Assembly (NCBI GenBank): GCA_023238725.1
Contig: CM041531.1
Location: 20,678,643 to 20,742,642, forward strand
DNA: 64,000 nucleotides
Origin: Scortum barcoo
Taxonomy: Eukaryota; Chordata; Actinopteri; Centrarchiformes; Terapontidae
Direction: 5' to 3'
The notes below the pieces were generated by a model. It saw nothing but the letters and a program-made list of their open reading frames with translations, searched no databases and was not told the DNA's origin. The position numbers and the translations under genes were made by a program. This document shows positions 1 to 13,600 of this stretch, in pieces (positions within the stretch are counted from its first letter, which is position 1; the number at the start of each line of letters is the position of its first letter).

Positions 1-3000
1 TGTGCTCGTGTATTTCTTGCTGGCCTCTGTTAATAAAGTCAAAACAGGACATGGGTCAAGAGCAGCTTCTTCATAAGAAATGCAAAATTGAATTTGTTTC
101 ATCCAGCCATTTTACACCTGAGATAAATCTTTGTTTGACTGCTTTGCCTGAGTAATTGTTCAACAAACATGCAGAAATCCTCAGATCTTGTAGGATTATT
201 TGAGTTAACATACTGCTGAAATAGTCTATCCAATTGCTATCAGGTAATATTTTCATAATTTTATTGTGATGGCAGACTTTCTGCTTCGCATTTATGTACA
301 CATTTGCCCCGGCTATGCGTTTTCATGAGCAGTTCAGAAAAGTGGGATTCATCGCTGTAGAAAATGGCTTTATCTTGCACTGTGGAAGGTGATAGAAAAA
401 TGTACATCGTCAGATGTGCATCATGTCAATGCACAATCCAGCCTTTGATCAGGAAGATAAAGACGGGGAAAGATAGCAGGACAGGAAAATTCAAAGCTGC
501 AAGTCATACAAAATATCTTCACTACAAGCTTATGCAACCTACAGTATATGTATATAAATTATTCAGAGATTGAATTTAAAACTACATTGTGTAAGCTTTG
601 TTGTTGGTTCATGATAAGCACCATTTTTGACTACTGTGCTAAAGTGATTGCTCAGTTGAATGGAGTTTTTTTTTTAATTCTATTTATTTATTTTTTTAAA
701 TCCATCTTGCGTTTGCAGTTTAGAGAAATTAGCATAATTTTTATCATAAGGAAAAACCTGTTAACACCTGTAGGTCAGTAGCCATGTGGATAACACAGTC
801 AAATAGCTCCTGTCATTTTTAAACACCTAAACCAATCATGTTAGAGTGCTGTGAGCAGCTCAGGTTACATCAGCATAAACACTTTTTCCCTGTGGATCTG
901 TGTGTGTGTGTTGCTAATTTGCAGGTGCAACTATCATCCCCACTCTGCTGAACAAAAAGCAAGGTGTGACCAACTCTGCATTTACATTATCTGTGACAGT
1001 TGGCATCTCTCAAACTGGCACAGCGCTTGAAACTGAATGAGGGGATGTCACTCAAAAAATATTCTCCATATTCATGCAGACCGGGGAGATTTACAAATCC
1101 TCTCAAATTGTGCAAGGGATAGGACATAAAGGTTCAAATTCACCGAAAGATTAGAAAGAACATAATCCATAATAACGTTTAATCCCATAGTGTTTTTGGG
1201 CTGTTTGGTCCTATTACCATGCCGCCGTACTTTAACAGTCAGCCCAGTTTCATCTGTATCTTTCAATCTGTTCTTTCTTCACTTCCCCTGCGTGTTCACT
1301 TTGCTCAGGATGCCCTCTCTGTCTCCTTGTGAAATGCTAAGTAGTCGTCCCCCTTTAACCCTGCCCTTCTCTCAGAAACTAAAGTATCTTTGGTGTGCTG
1401 TTTGCCAAGAGCTATAAACAAGTGTAATAGAATTGCAGAGGGGTTAGCCGAGATAGCCGACTGTGCATCTCGCATCACCCCTGGCTCCCCAGCCGCGTGC
1501 TAACAAGCCCAGCAGCGCCATTGCGAATTCATGACGAGTCGCACCAATGTGGGTCATCTCTGCTGCCTCTACACCCAACCCCCCCCCCCACCCTACTCAC
1601 ACCCCCGAACCCCTTTTGCTCCCCGTACTTTTATTTTTGAGCACCTGTTGCGTATTTGACAAGCATTATTTGTCTCAGCTGCGCTAGAGACTTAAGTAGA
1701 TCAGATTTATTCTGCATTTATTCCTGCCAGTCTACCTCACTCGAAGGGAGAGCAAAATCATCATCGTGTGTTTGTCAGCAGCACAAGAGAGAGCTTAATT
1801 AAGGAGAGCGCTTCTAAAGTGGGAGATTTTGGGGAGGAAATATTAAAAAGAAAGCTTTTGAGAATTACTGCCATTTTCCTCGCGTCAAAATGGCTTGATT
1901 TGTTGTGCAACATGCTGAATCTTCGGTGTCCTCTGGGGCTTAACACATTACCTCTGGAATGGCGACGCACCGCTGTTGTGACAAACCTGTTATTTCCACG
2001 TCGACAGCATCGAGGCAGCTCAAATGAGATGACGTGGAGAAAAAAAAATCTGTATCTTTACGTCTACCATGACATGATTTTTTATTCTTTAGTCTTCTAT
2101 ATTGTTTGCTTAATGGACTTATAATATGAAGTCTGGCTATCTGGGAGTTTTACAGAGCTGCCATATTGAGTCTATAGTATAACAGTCAGTCACAGGACAG
2201 CTGATGGGCTTTTTCTGTGCTGAGAGTTCGTATCAAAGCTGTCACGTTGTAAAAAGACATTAACATGTATAAATTCTTTACCGTGTGCCTCCACTGTCTA
2301 TTGGTTGGGCTGGACTCCAACAACTGGTATGCCACATACAGAGTTTGAAATAGTACGCCAACATAAATTTGCTTCTTATTTAAGAAATCCAGGGATTCAT
2401 CTTTAATCCTTCTGTTGACAGTCGTGAAAGGAGAAATGGTGGACATTAAATGTACGCCTGGTTTCCTCATTACATATGACTCTGCTGCGACACACATCAA
2501 CCCTTGAGACTGTTTTCCTAATCAGCATCGACAAAGTTCTCACAGTACATCAGGCCCAACCTTCAGGTGCCGGCTAATGATGCCTTTTTAATTCCTCAAG
2601 AGGAGTCATTACTTGATTCAGATATTTATGGGGTCTGAAAGGGAAGAGGCATTCAGGCAGAGGAGGGGAGGATCGCTCGGATAAATGTGCCAGAGAAAAT
2701 ATGAATATGAAAATGTACTGTGATCCAGGGGCTAAATTATTCAGCCCGACCCCGATGCCTACTGCCACTCTTGTTTCATTGCCTAAGGCGGCCAAGTTCC
2801 TCTCGCAATGCCACGGTCTGGAATCTTGCAGGAGACACCAGAGGAAGACTGCCATCCTCTAGTTAGCATTTGTAGAGTAGCAGTCAAGATCTGGTGTAAC
2901 GATGCAGGCAGCTACAAATTACATGAATCAATGGATCAGTTCATTATGAGCTCAAACTCACTTCACGATCTCACTTCATCAAAGTAAACGCTCTCCCTCG

Positions 3001-3459
3001 CAGTTCCCCCACAGAAAAAGAAAAAGATCTGTTTGTGATGAAAGTTTATGTAATATTCAAATTCACGGCTTGTGTGTGAATCTGCCGAAGACGATGCAAA
3101 CTATCCGCTCCTGAATAATTAATCATTGGTCTGGAAAAGAAACATAACCCACCCCCATCTGTGTGAATGTGTTTGGACTAAAGTAAATTAAATCTTACAT
3201 CTATTTACATTCATTGCAGTTAAAATCTATTGATTTTTTTTTTTAAAGACAGCAGGAACCCATGAGAAAACCAGTCAGACCAGCAGATTTAATTTCAGAA
3301 AAAAAAAAGAAGCTGTGTGTGTTTGAGTCTGCCCATATGCCCATAACATATCTTAAATTCATTTGTTTATTTGTACCAAGTGAAGTAAGATGGTCCTAAA
3401 GTCAGACCATATTTTTTTTTTGCCACATTACCATGGCTGTATGGAAGGCAGTGCCAGTA
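1..3459. other. Non-coding stretch, no gene recognised
   Basis: Only short ORFs without recognisable domains occur here, and they overlap on both strands as chance ORFs do. The stretch 1420-1550 is richer in GC and CpG than its flanks and has the mixed, low-repeat texture of conserved non-coding DNA, but conservation cannot be seen from one sequence. A C-rich run lies at 1571-1616, and short T and A runs at about 3233-3245 and 3299-3308. Nothing else stands out. Confidence 0.6.
1571..1616. repeat. C-rich low-complexity tract
   Basis: This tract is almost free of G and contains an uninterrupted run of 11 C (1579-1589), followed by C-rich blocks separated by single A or T. It is simple low-complexity DNA. 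No function is inferred. Confidence 0.85.
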
Positions 3460-3750
3460 GTTAGTTGGTCAGTCGTTTCACCACTTTATCAGTTGCTGTG
3501 TACATTTTGTGTTTACAGATGTGTGTGGGCCCCAGAGGACAAATCCTAATGAGGTAGGTGATCCTTTGGTGACTTTTCCTGTAGTGCTTCTATAAGGTTG
3601 CGGTTTTGAGTGAAAAATATCAACAGCAATAAGATGACTTTTCTTGAATTCATGCACATTAATGTTACTCACATGATGAACCGTAGTTACTAAGCAACAA
3701 ATTGGTATCAAATGTTAACATGCTAACAAGATGCTAACAATGAGGTGCTA
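3460..3750 (-). repeat. Percomorph interspersed repeat, copy 1 (decayed)
   Basis: The order of segments matches a repeat I know as widespread in spiny-rayed fish. A 'ccaccacttt'-like start is followed by a segment like 'ccccagaggacaaatcctaa', then 'ggtgatcc..ggtgacttttcct', 'ggttttgagtgaaa', and a tail of TTAGCATG-type motifs written as 'aacatgctaaca'. The same segments recur in this window at 22.95, 33.6, 36.0 and 41.7 kb, so its repetitive nature is visible internally. It codes for nothing recognisable and its transposon class is not assigned. Strand is relative to the 36.0 kb copy. Confidence 0.75.
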
Positions 3751-6066
3751 AGAAAAGATGAATGTGCAATGTGAAGGTGAATGTGGTAAGTTTGTATCTC
3801 CAAGCATTACAAGTACAGATTTAGTATGCTCGTGGCTGTCTTGTTTACACCGAAAAAAGAAGACAGTTGCACATATGTTTGTTTTTTTTTTTCGAATGGT
3901 GATCGTAGAGAGAAAAAACTCTGTTTTATAAATATTTTCAACACCATGTTATTTGAGTTGATGTCAGGACAGTGGATCTCCCCAAAAGATGAAACGTGTC
4001 CTTATTCCTACCCAAATCACGTTCACAGTACAGGTTAGCGCAGCTCCAATCTAGAGTCTCGGTACAGCAGATTTCAGGCTGAGCGGGGCCTCCGCCCTCC
4101 GATTCTCCCCACTCTCATCAACACATCACACAGACAGAGTGCTGTGCCCCCCTATCCTGCCCACCCCTCGTCACTGACTCATCACAGCCTCTCAACATGT
4201 GTCAGGCTAGCCAGCGGCCTCCATCTGTCTCCCCTAGAGCCAGCCAGCCATGTCCATCCCAGAGAGCCACACAGGCAGAGAAAAAGTAATTCCCAAGACA
4301 AAGTGCGTTATGCCATGCAGCCGTTCCCCTTGAAAATGAGAACTCCATTTGGGGAGCGGGGGTAGTTTAGCAGACAGGCCGCTTGCTTGCGTGTCAGAGA
4401 GGCTGGGAAACATGGCCCCGGCCACGCAGTGGAGAGCTGCGTGGCTGTAGATAGTGAGAGGAGATTTGTCATCCTGAGCCACATGCTGACATGATGTTGG
4501 GCTTCTTTAATATAGAAGAACAAATAATGCACACAAGCTGAACGAAGTACACATGGACACACACATGCCCACACAGACAAACACATAAAAACAAATGTGT
4601 ATAGATGTGTGTTTGCATGTAAAGCATACCATACATATCCACACGAACAATACAAACAGTGCACAATACATAGATTCTCTTTCTTGTAAAATATGCATGT
4701 TGTAGAATACTACAAATACATGTGTATGTTTTCTGAACTTTATTATGAAGGTTATCCAAGGTACCACGAGGCAGTAGCCGTAGCTCACATTTGGAAATTT
4801 ACCCACTCAGCGACAAGTTAAATCTCATCAAAAAAACTTTTCGTTAATACTTAACACAACTGCTCACAGCTGGCAGTAAAGCGTAGTGCTCTCACGCCAT
4901 GCACTATCCACTACCTCTGATGTGGCGTCTCTTTCTCTCTCTTTCACACACATACAAAGCTCATGCCCAGTGTCTCAGCAGGCAACCGGAGCGAAAAATG
5001 ACAAAGAGATTAGTACCCACTGTGTGTTGTCTTTCGGGATTTGAGATGTAAAATATCTGAATGCACAGAGCAGACATGAATGCCTCCATCCACAGTGCTA
5101 ATGAGAGCGTGAATAACATGGACAGGGATAAGGAGCAGAGGACAAGAGAGCGTGTGGCCGTGCTGTGTCTGCTGAACGCCACTGCTCATGCTAAAATACG
5201 ATCCTGGTTTAAAGCCGTGGTATGGATTTTTAAAGAAACATGAATATGCTTTTTCCTTATTCCAGACACATGTTACAGATCTAACCAGCTTCTGAATCTG
5301 TGGTTTTGCAGCCACTCTGGGCTTTATCTCTTAAAACTGATCCAGAACGGTAGTTTTGTTGATAACGAGCAAACGTGGAGGCATCGCCAAAACCATCGGG
5401 TGTTATCAAGTCACTTGTAATGACTACGCCAAAGCAGGGACTTGCTGAAACTTGTGTACATCTTGAAGCACGTGCAAATCAAGTTTGCTTGAATGTGACT
5501 CACCCAGTAATCAAGCAGTTTTCAAGGCCTATACTTTTGTGTTGTGACCTGAGCTAAGGTAATAACTTAAGTAAAGTCTTTTTGCAAGAGTAAAATATAT
5601 CACAATTTGATTAATCTCTGCCTACAGCAGAGATTGTCGGGGAAGATATAGGGACAGGGGTTAGAGAAATGAGGGAAGGAAAGAATTTTTTCAGCCAGCC
5701 AAATATCAACGCCACTTGCACAATGACAGCAGTATAAAACACTCACGAAACCCTTATCAGGGCTCTGCTTAAAATTAATCTTGTAGCCTTGATTTATTTT
5801 TAAAGGCAGATTTTCTTGAAAACTCTTGAGGCAAAGGCACTGGAGAAGGTGACATTACCTCATCCCACTGGCACCGTGCTTACTTACTTATAAATCATAT
5901 TTCAAGGCAGAATATAAAATTAAATGACTTATTAAGGTGTTTTTGCAACAACGCTGTCACAGCTTCCAATTGGGGTATAAGGCTGGTGGTGTTTTTTTTC
6001 TTTAATGAAAGATGAAGGAAAAAAAACAATGAAATCTTGCAACACAAAGAATGGTTGGCACCGTGT

Positions 6067-6067
<1 letters not shown>
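3751..6067. other. Non-coding stretch with a CA/TG-rich core
   Basis: No gene is recognised. The ORFs at about 4.2-4.8 kb overlap in three minus-strand frames and arise because the CA/TG-rich DNA at 4540-4700 has few stop codons. The stretch 4040-4450 is richer in GC and looks unique. The rest is ordinary AT-leaning DNA. Confidence 0.55.
4540..4700. repeat. Degenerate CA/TG-rich low-complexity tract
   Basis: Alternating CA and TG dinucleotides interrupted by other bases fill this tract, for example 'acacacatgcccacacagac' and later 'aaatgtgtatagatgtgtgt'. It resembles an old, mutated dinucleotide microsatellite. The overlapping minus-strand ORFs of 80-118 codons across it are by-products of this composition. 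Confidence 0.7.

Positions 6068-6109
<42 letters not shown>
6068..6109. repeat. (CA)21 dinucleotide microsatellite
   Basis: About 21 uninterrupted CA units are seen directly, flanked by 'ccgtgtg' and 'tccatacac'. Long perfect CA arrays are typical of teleost genomes and often vary in length. The tract creates artificial poly-Thr-His and poly-Cys-Val ORFs in several frames. Confidence 0.98.
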
Positions 6110-6110
<1 letters not shown>

Positions 6111-6799
6111 CCATACACACCTTTCCATATAAAAGCGTCACCTTGCCTTTCAGAGGGGGCTGTCATTGTCACAGTGGATGTATTAATTTACTCTGATAGC
6201 ATGTAAGTAAAATAGGTTCAGGACTGTGTTGAACTTTCCACTTCCATTACTCAATTTAAAAAAAAAAAAAACAGGAGCAGAATGTTGAAATCTTTCTTTT
6301 ATGTTACTATATTCACTGAAGTTTTATGTAACTATGTTCATTTTTTCACCGTGTTCATTTTTATCTGTAATATCCGTCACCTTCTCCTATTGAAAATTAT
6401 CTCACACATAACTGCTTACCAATCAGGGATCATTACGTTTTGAGAACAGCAGTACAGGGTTGTCCAAAACTGGATCACGCAGCGAATGTGAAGGCACGAA
6501 TGTTCTCGCTTTTACTTTGTTGTCAGTCGTCTAAACTAACTGCTGCATCTCTGTCAGCCACTGCCGCCTTTCCTGTTCAAAGTCCTCTATGTATTACGGC
6601 TCGCTCACTGATGATGCTGATGGTTGTTCTGTGGAGAGAGATTGGGCTATAAGGGAATCTTGCTGATCCACAGGGTAAAACCAGTTTTTCTTGTAATCCC
6701 AAGGGGGGACCATTTATTACAGCTCCCTGTGAAATTTATATATGCTTTGCATTAATCACAGACCTCTCTGGGTGAAGGTCCTCTCACTTTAAAGATGGT
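6110..6799. other. Non-coding, nothing specific seen
   Basis: Unique-looking AT-leaning DNA with an A-run near 6259-6271 and a short internal near-repeat, 'ttcactgaagttttatgtaa' followed by 'ctatgttcattttttcaccg'. No repeat family, RNA gene or convincing exon is seen. Confidence 0.5.
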
Positions 6800-7380
6800 T
6801 TATTGCGTTGCGGAGGTGCTAAATACACGAGTTCCTGTTGTCCATGTCTGCCTGTATATCTGTGAGTTTGTTCGCATTCATAAATGTAGCTGTGTGTTGC
6901 TGTACTGTATCGCTGCATTTACAGGTGTGTGCATGTGTGCGTATGTGGACTGTTGCATGCATGCGTGTTCCTTCCTGAGAGGAAAAAGAGAGGAATAAAG
7001 TGCTACAGAGTTTCATTATATGTGGTGGCTGAAGGCAGCCTATGATGCCTTGTAAGTGCATCAAGGCTACAGCTGTGAGGAATATCAATAGCAGGGAGAC
7101 AACAGTGTGATTGTTTGTCGGTGTGTGGATATGGATGTGTCTGTGTATATGTGTGTGTAGTAGTTGTAAGTGTAGGTGTGTCTCTTCTCGTGGGTGGTTG
7201 CATAGTGAATACATTTATTTCTGTCTTTGCCTGTGCATTTGTGTAAGCCTCCACATGTATACCCAAACCCATTTATATGTATGTATTCCAATACATCTCC
7301 ATCTGCTGGTTCTGGTCTTTCTGCATGTGTGTGTGGAAGTGTGGGCGCGTGGATGTGCACTGTACATGTGCCGTATTGTT
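6800..7380. repeat. Long TG-rich degenerate tract
   Basis: The plus strand is dominated by TG dinucleotides over nearly 600 bp, with repeated short blocks such as 'tgtgtgtgtag', 'gtgtgtgcatgtgtgcgtat' and 'gtgtgtgtggaagtgtgggc'. It reads as a decayed (TG)n-derived region. Open frames of 90-143 codons exist on both strands here at once, which is expected from low stop-codon density and argues against coding. Confidence 0.65.
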
Positions 7381-10300
7381 CTTCATCTCTTTATATACCA
7401 CTTGAGGGCCAGGCTCCCCATGAAGACAACAGGGGTCCTAACAGGGCGCAGTCACTCAATGCCAGAGTCTGTCACTCAACACTGCGACTCCCTCCGTTCC
7501 CTCACTGCTCATACGCTGCCCTCTGCTCAGCTGTCTCGCTGACCGGCAAATGATGAGAAGTGACAGCCAAGGACAGCCCTGTGCTCAACCACAGCCTTGG
7601 AATTGAGTCACCATGCAAAGTAGCAGCATGCCCACCAACACACACATGCATACACTTTGAGGCAGCCACACATGGAGGCCTGCACCCTCTACCACTTGTA
7701 CACAAACCCATGTTAATGGAGAGGAATTAGCAAATCTTAATTGCTTATACAGGGTGTAGCAGCAAAAACTGCATCAGTATTTATAGTGAAAGTGTGTTAT
7801 TTGTATACTTATGCCCAAGGACAGTATTGGGCTTATTTGAAAAATATAATCAATTATTTAGTATTATTAACTATTAAAAAAGTATAAAGTACAGAAAGGG
7901 TAAATACAGTATTCATTTAACCAAAAATGAAATACAAAATGAAATTTTAAAGTGGTTTGATGAGCAGCGAGACTACATTTGAAATTGAATGAACTGTTAG
8001 CTTAGCCTGGTGCCATGTCTCCCCACACCACGTCCGCTCCAAACTAACAGGTCACAGACAAGTCTTTCACAAGTAATAACATAACATGATAAAGGTTAAT
8101 GCATTACAACACTGATTGTGGCCGCGTTTTTTTATATTTCATGTTAGTATATCTTCAACACATCTCAAATACAGTTAACACAATACAATAAAGAGTTTAT
8201 TAACAGATAAAGGGAAGTTTTGTGACCCCCATTTCCAAAAAATATTTTAAAAAGAAGGAAAAAAAAAACATTTAGCCACACACACCACAAATTCACACAC
8301 ACATACTGTTGAATGGGACACTCATAAATTACAGTGAAGACTTGACAATTGTTGTAATTTTCACTGAATGATGTGTCATCATCCTGCCTCTGAAACATCA
8401 AACATCTGCATATTTCTATGACAACATCAATACCAAAATCCCTTCGCTCGCTCCCTCCGTTAACAACAGACTTTATGTTTGACAGATAACATGTCCATCC
8501 ATATAAAAGTGTTTTTAAAAAGAGCAACACATCCTAACTCCGTTTAATGCGTACAGACATGGAATGGTAATTTTACTGAAAACAGTATGGCAACTGAATG
8601 TCCATTTAAAGTGCGAGCGCCTGTATGCACTGAAATAAACAACAGGAGTGCTCTGCATTTATCTTGATGATGCATTATTGATCAAATACATCCTTCCCAT
8701 TACTTTGGGCCAAAACATGGGGTGAGTTGGATCCTGCGAATCTCCCAGGTGCCAAAGTGAAACTAATGCAACTACATCTTATTCTTAATGAGACAGTACT
8801 ATGGGTCCTTCAACGGCAAGGCTGGTTGTATTAAAGATTTATCAGTGAAAAGAACCTCTCTAACGCTGAAGCGTGATGCACTGTTGATCTAGTAAAGCAT
8901 GCACTATTAAAAAAAACACACAAAAAACATTTAAGCAATCTGGGGAAAGTGCAAGCCAATCATTGGTACAATTTAGTGTTGGTACTGCTAAATACAAGGT
9001 GACATAACACACACTATGGTGAGGTAAAATCACAAATTAATAATAGATGCAGACTTTTGTTTCTGGTGGTGAAATGGGACTTTGACTTTCTAATTTCCCT
9101 CCCTCATTATAGTGGGATTGTGTATTTCTAAAAGCCAGTGCAACTTTTAAAAGCCAGGGGAATTGTTGATACAGATTTTAATGGCAGAATCTGCAATACC
9201 TTTACATATGCTTTAGAGGACAATTTAAGTGGAAGCTTTATGAGACACTTAATTTGAGCCGTGTGGGCAGTCCAGGAGATTCTCTAAAAAGAACAAACCT
9301 TTTACCATGGAGGAATTGTGCATTAACACAACGGCTCCATTTCTCAGAGACATGTGAAATGAGAGTGTACCCTATTTTGTCCCTAGTAGGTTATCACTAA
9401 GGATGTAGAAAATTCTTTCCAGGTTCTGTAAGGAGATTGGCGGTAGCAACCCTTTGAAGAGAACAAATTATGACCTCCACCACACAAAAACCACATACAC
9501 AATGACAGAGTTTTAAGGAATAGAAAAAATATTTATATGATTATTTAGTTGAACTTCCAAAATGTATCTTTCAACATATAATTGTCTTTTTTTTTTCCAA
9601 CAACATGAACCAGTTTTTTTTGTAAACCTGTCCATTTCAGTCTTTTTCCTCTTAATGTCACTTCAATTGAAAACATAGTTGGGCCCAACAAAATCAATTA
9701 ACTCTGAGATCTCAGGAGAAAAAAAAAACGATGTGATCCTGATGAAGGTGGTTTTCTTGAAAAGGCTCCTACCACCCCTCAAGAAGGTTTGGCATCCACA
9801 CGTCTCCAAGGCACAGCGACTATTGTCCCACCATCGTAAGAACAGCTCCAGTGGTCGACAGAAAATCATCCCTCAAAAAAAAAAACAACCCCAGCCTGCA
9901 CACAAGTGTGCAGAACCATTAAACACAATCCATTTCCACAGTTTCAGTTTCTATAATATTTCTCACATTGTCATAAAGGCATTAACCATAAACATTTCAA
10001 TAACAACTTGGCCCTTATTCTCCTTTTAAAATGACAAAATAACACATATTGTGGTTCATTATAATTTCCAACCACACACATTAACTTAACTAAACAGTCC
10101 AAATACATACATATTACTCACATGTGGTTAACTAGCCATGCACATTTAGCTGCTAGGCCGCCATTTGCAGACAAGTGCGAACGGCCACACAGCTCAGCAA
10201 CACACACTGCCTCACACAGCACTTCATCCTGACTGGTTTGGTCTAGCTCAATCCTCCAGCAAAATAAAACAAACTCAAATGCAACACACAGGGCGGAAAA

Positions 10301-10509
10301 TGCCAATTCACCAGCCTGCACAGCTAACTCACCAGGATGAGAAATCATGGCAGCGGAGTTCCTTCCACGCTGACCTCTCCCAACAACACCACCAGCTCCA
10401 CCTGCCTGAGCAACATGCTCCCAGTGTCTGTGCGGGGTAAAACGAAACTAGGCACTGCTAATGATGCATTGAGGGAATGCATGTAAATCTAGCCATGGTC
10501 TGGGAAAAA
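7381..10509. other. Non-coding, AT-rich; no gene recognised
   Basis: Mostly unique-looking sequence. Short homopolymers occur at about 8260-8269 (A), 9590-9598 (T), 9720-9728 (A) and 9877-9886 (A). Minus-strand AATAAA motifs occur, for example at 8195-8200, but nothing upstream on that strand can be recognised as a gene end. The stretch 10100-10440 is richer in GC and CA, unique-looking and of unknown role. Confidence 0.5.
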
Positions 10510-10516
10510 AAAATGC

Positions 10517-10670
10517 TAACCTTTATGGTGAACACAGACAACAGCCTTGAGAGGGGCTCCTCTCTGCGGATGGCTATACTGGGATCTTGCAGAGACACTG
10601 ACACATCTTGACATGAAAGAAGTCGGTCTGGGATGACTTCACAAACTTTGGTGAGCTCCAGCAGTGGCTA
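10517..10670 (-). other. Weak candidate exon, minus strand
   Basis: On the minus strand an open frame of about 50 codons starts just after a TAG at about 10670 and runs to about 10519. There the sequence reads AAG/GTTAGC, an acceptable splice donor. The residue mix looks protein-like (no low-complexity bias; a 'DPSIAIRREEPLSRLL' run), but I do not recognise the protein. A frame of this length is common by chance and the possible acceptor is poor. It could equally be non-coding conserved DNA. Confidence 0.15.
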
Positions 10671-13600
10671 GCTCTCCGGGGCGCAAAACAGATCGCGCCT
10701 CACACAAGCTGAATTGCGTGAGGCCAGAAAGATGCTTGGCCTTGGTACACAGGAGCTGGGGCCTTGAGGGCTGAAATACCAAGCTACAGACAATGATGTT
10801 CTCTATCAGTCTCTCTTCTCAAAGCCGATTAGAGTACTGGGGGCCTAGGAGAAGTGACTATATCATCCCTGTCCGTCTGGAGACAGCTTTTTCTCAGCCA
10901 AACCTCCAGACACAAACTGGCAGAGCTCTGAGGGATGCGGCTAAAAATCACACCGAGAGTAATGCAGTTTAGGAAACTTTGCATCGCTGTAGAGCGGTTA
11001 ACCTTGGAAAAGGGGGGCGGTGGGGGGTTGTTTATTGCCTCAATCAATCAGTCTATATATTGACATATAAAAACGATCCCAACACGAGCACGGGCAGTTT
11101 TGGTTTTGAGTAAAATGTGTCTGAAAGCTGGTTATATGTTATTTAAGCTCTGTCAAAAGGAATGACAAATGTGCACAATCAGTGTGGATCGCTTTTGAGG
11201 TAATAGCCAAGTTTTATATTTGAGTGGGAGAACTAATTTTTCACTGACACCTCCACTTCCCTGTCATTCACAGACTTAGCCATCCTCCCCGAATAAAGGA
11301 GGAAATAAGAAAATGTCCTTGAGTCCTCTGTGTCTATCTATAGTGTTTAAGCCCGGAGTGTCCAGGTGGGGGTCAGATCAGTCCAGATGTTTCTAGGTGG
11401 TCCCTGCTCCGTCCAGAGGGGGCAATAAACAACACTGTGGAAAGCTGTAAACCTGGGGAGTAATACAAGATGACACTGAAATATGAGCGTTGGTATAAGG
11501 CCTACACAGACATACGACATAGGAGTATGTAAGTTATATTTATACACCACATTGTGTTGTTTTCAGTTACTCAAAACAAAAGAGATTTATAAGGAATAAA
11601 AAAGGTCATTAGGCACACTCTAAAGTTTCACCACTGTGCCATGGACAAATATTTTAATCTGCATTTTTCATTAATCAAACTTCAAAGTATTGAAAAATGA
11701 ATCTGTATCCACACCAGGAGCTCACATTTAGCGATAATAAGGCGATAGTCTACTAAAATCTGAAACGATCCTGTTGACAGCTCTCAGTCTCACTTTGGCT
11801 CCTGAGCTAATGTTGGCTAATGCTATAACTGCACAAACTGACAAGACAAGCTGCTCAGTCGTACTCCCAAGTCGTTAGGATATGAATGTGATTTTCTTAA
11901 AAGTATAACTGATTGATTCCAGCTATTAGTTGTTACCTGCTAGCATTAAGAGGCGGTCACATCACGAAATGACATTGACTCATCCATGTGGAATTCATGG
12001 GGCAGAAGCACGGTGACAGAGTAATACTCGCAGTTGGTGAAATTCAGTGACTGGCGGGCTAGCCGTCAACCCAGACAGGCCAGCGTCATTGTCACAGCAC
12101 CTCTCAGTACCAGATGCGCTCGGCCTGGCAGTCTGCTCTGGGTTCTGCATTTACAGATGACGTCACACATGAACACATTATGACTGGCTGTATGTCAGAA
12201 AGTGTACGGATGTCAACCAATGATTACTGCCAATTAAAATGTATTTAATTCCTTATTAAATGATTATTATTAATAATTAAATAAGTGTAAATAAGAAATA
12301 ATAATTTAACACAAGAAGATATATTTTCTTCTCCTTTTGTTTTTGTGCCATTTACATTTTTTTTTTATGTGTATGTGTGTGACCATGTATTCTATAGAAA
12401 CACATACGACATGGCGTCTCTACCTCTACATAAACAACCACACAATCAAAATTTGGTATGCGGAGTGAACACAAGGCATCCGTACACTTTGTGACATACA
12501 GACAATCATAAAGCGTGATCTGGTAAGTCATTTATAAATGCAGGACACCAAGCAGAGCTGCCAAGCGGAGCACACCTGGTACCTAAAGTACACCGCTGCT
12601 GTTTTCTCTCTTCTGTTCTGTTATCTACTCCCTGACGTTTGGTTCACCGTCATTTTATTTGTTAAATAAATAAATCTACTGAAGAGAGAAAATACAGCTT
12701 GTCAGTATAGTTTGGTTAATAACGAAATAATAAGTTGACAATGCTTACTCAAAACATGTTATCTTTATAACTGTCAATCAGTCAATCATCTGACTCAGTT
12801 TGCTTATTTGTGTTTCTTTCAATGTGCCTATCTGGACACAGCATGTAGATTTGACAGGACTTCTTTCTCCCTACAGCTCTGTCACATAAGTCCATTGTCC
12901 ACATCACACAAGCAAATGTCAATCTGGGAGGTTAATATCACGCACAAAAAACATCATTTTTTCTGGCTACATTTCATATGCAGTAACATAACATTAATTT
13001 ATTGAAAGCTACAGGCAGGGAAGGTGTAAAAGTGTTCACTGCAAGAAGCGATGCTGCCAATTGTTCCAGGAAATGACCATTGGTACAGAGAGAGCTGTCA
13101 ACCTAATCTGACCAAGAAAAAAGCATAGGTCACCTGACAGACTGACAGCCACTGTCTAGAAAAAGTGTTTCTGTCAGACCATCATATATCATATCCACAT
13201 ATCCATACATATACACATACAATCAGTATATATAAAAAAATGATTATATATAAGTTATACACAGGGTCAAGCCTCCAACAGACTGTAGAGCAGGCTAAAC
13301 TTCTCTCCTCTGTGTTGCACTGCTCTAAGTCTACATACTAGCCAATCAGAATAAGCTCAAATCTTGAATCAAATCAGAAAGCGGTGTTGCATCCATTTAT
13401 TTACATGATATCAAGAAGCAAAACTATAGACTCAAAAGACCCTGTCTCTGGCTGTAGCTCAACTCACTGAGTCAGTGTAGTCTTTGCCTTACCTGACTAG
13501 TAACGGCACAAATGTCCTCAAATGTGAAATGGACTGGTATGGAGAGTCCATCGAGCGAGAGTTTATCACCCATTGTAATTACAGATCTATGAGCACAGAC

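Noticed and set aside
4234..4806. Overlapping minus-strand ORFs of 82-118 codons
   Set aside because: Three frames are open at once over CA/TG-rich sequence; no protein-like motif is present.
5895..6196. Cys-Val and Thr-His repeat ORFs
   Set aside because: They are translations of the (CA)n microsatellite.
6819..7553. ORFs of 90-143 codons on both strands
   Set aside because: They lie in or beside TG-rich low-complexity DNA, overlap on opposite strands and show repetitive His/Thr or Cys/Val content without a domain.
9679..10029. 116-codon plus-strand ORF
   Set aside because: Lys-rich because of A runs; no domain, and another frame is open on the minus strand.
8165..13500. Long 3' UTR of a minus-strand gene, suggested by AATAAA near 8200
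   Set aside because: No coding exon could be linked to it, and AATAAA motifs are frequent in AT-rich DNA.
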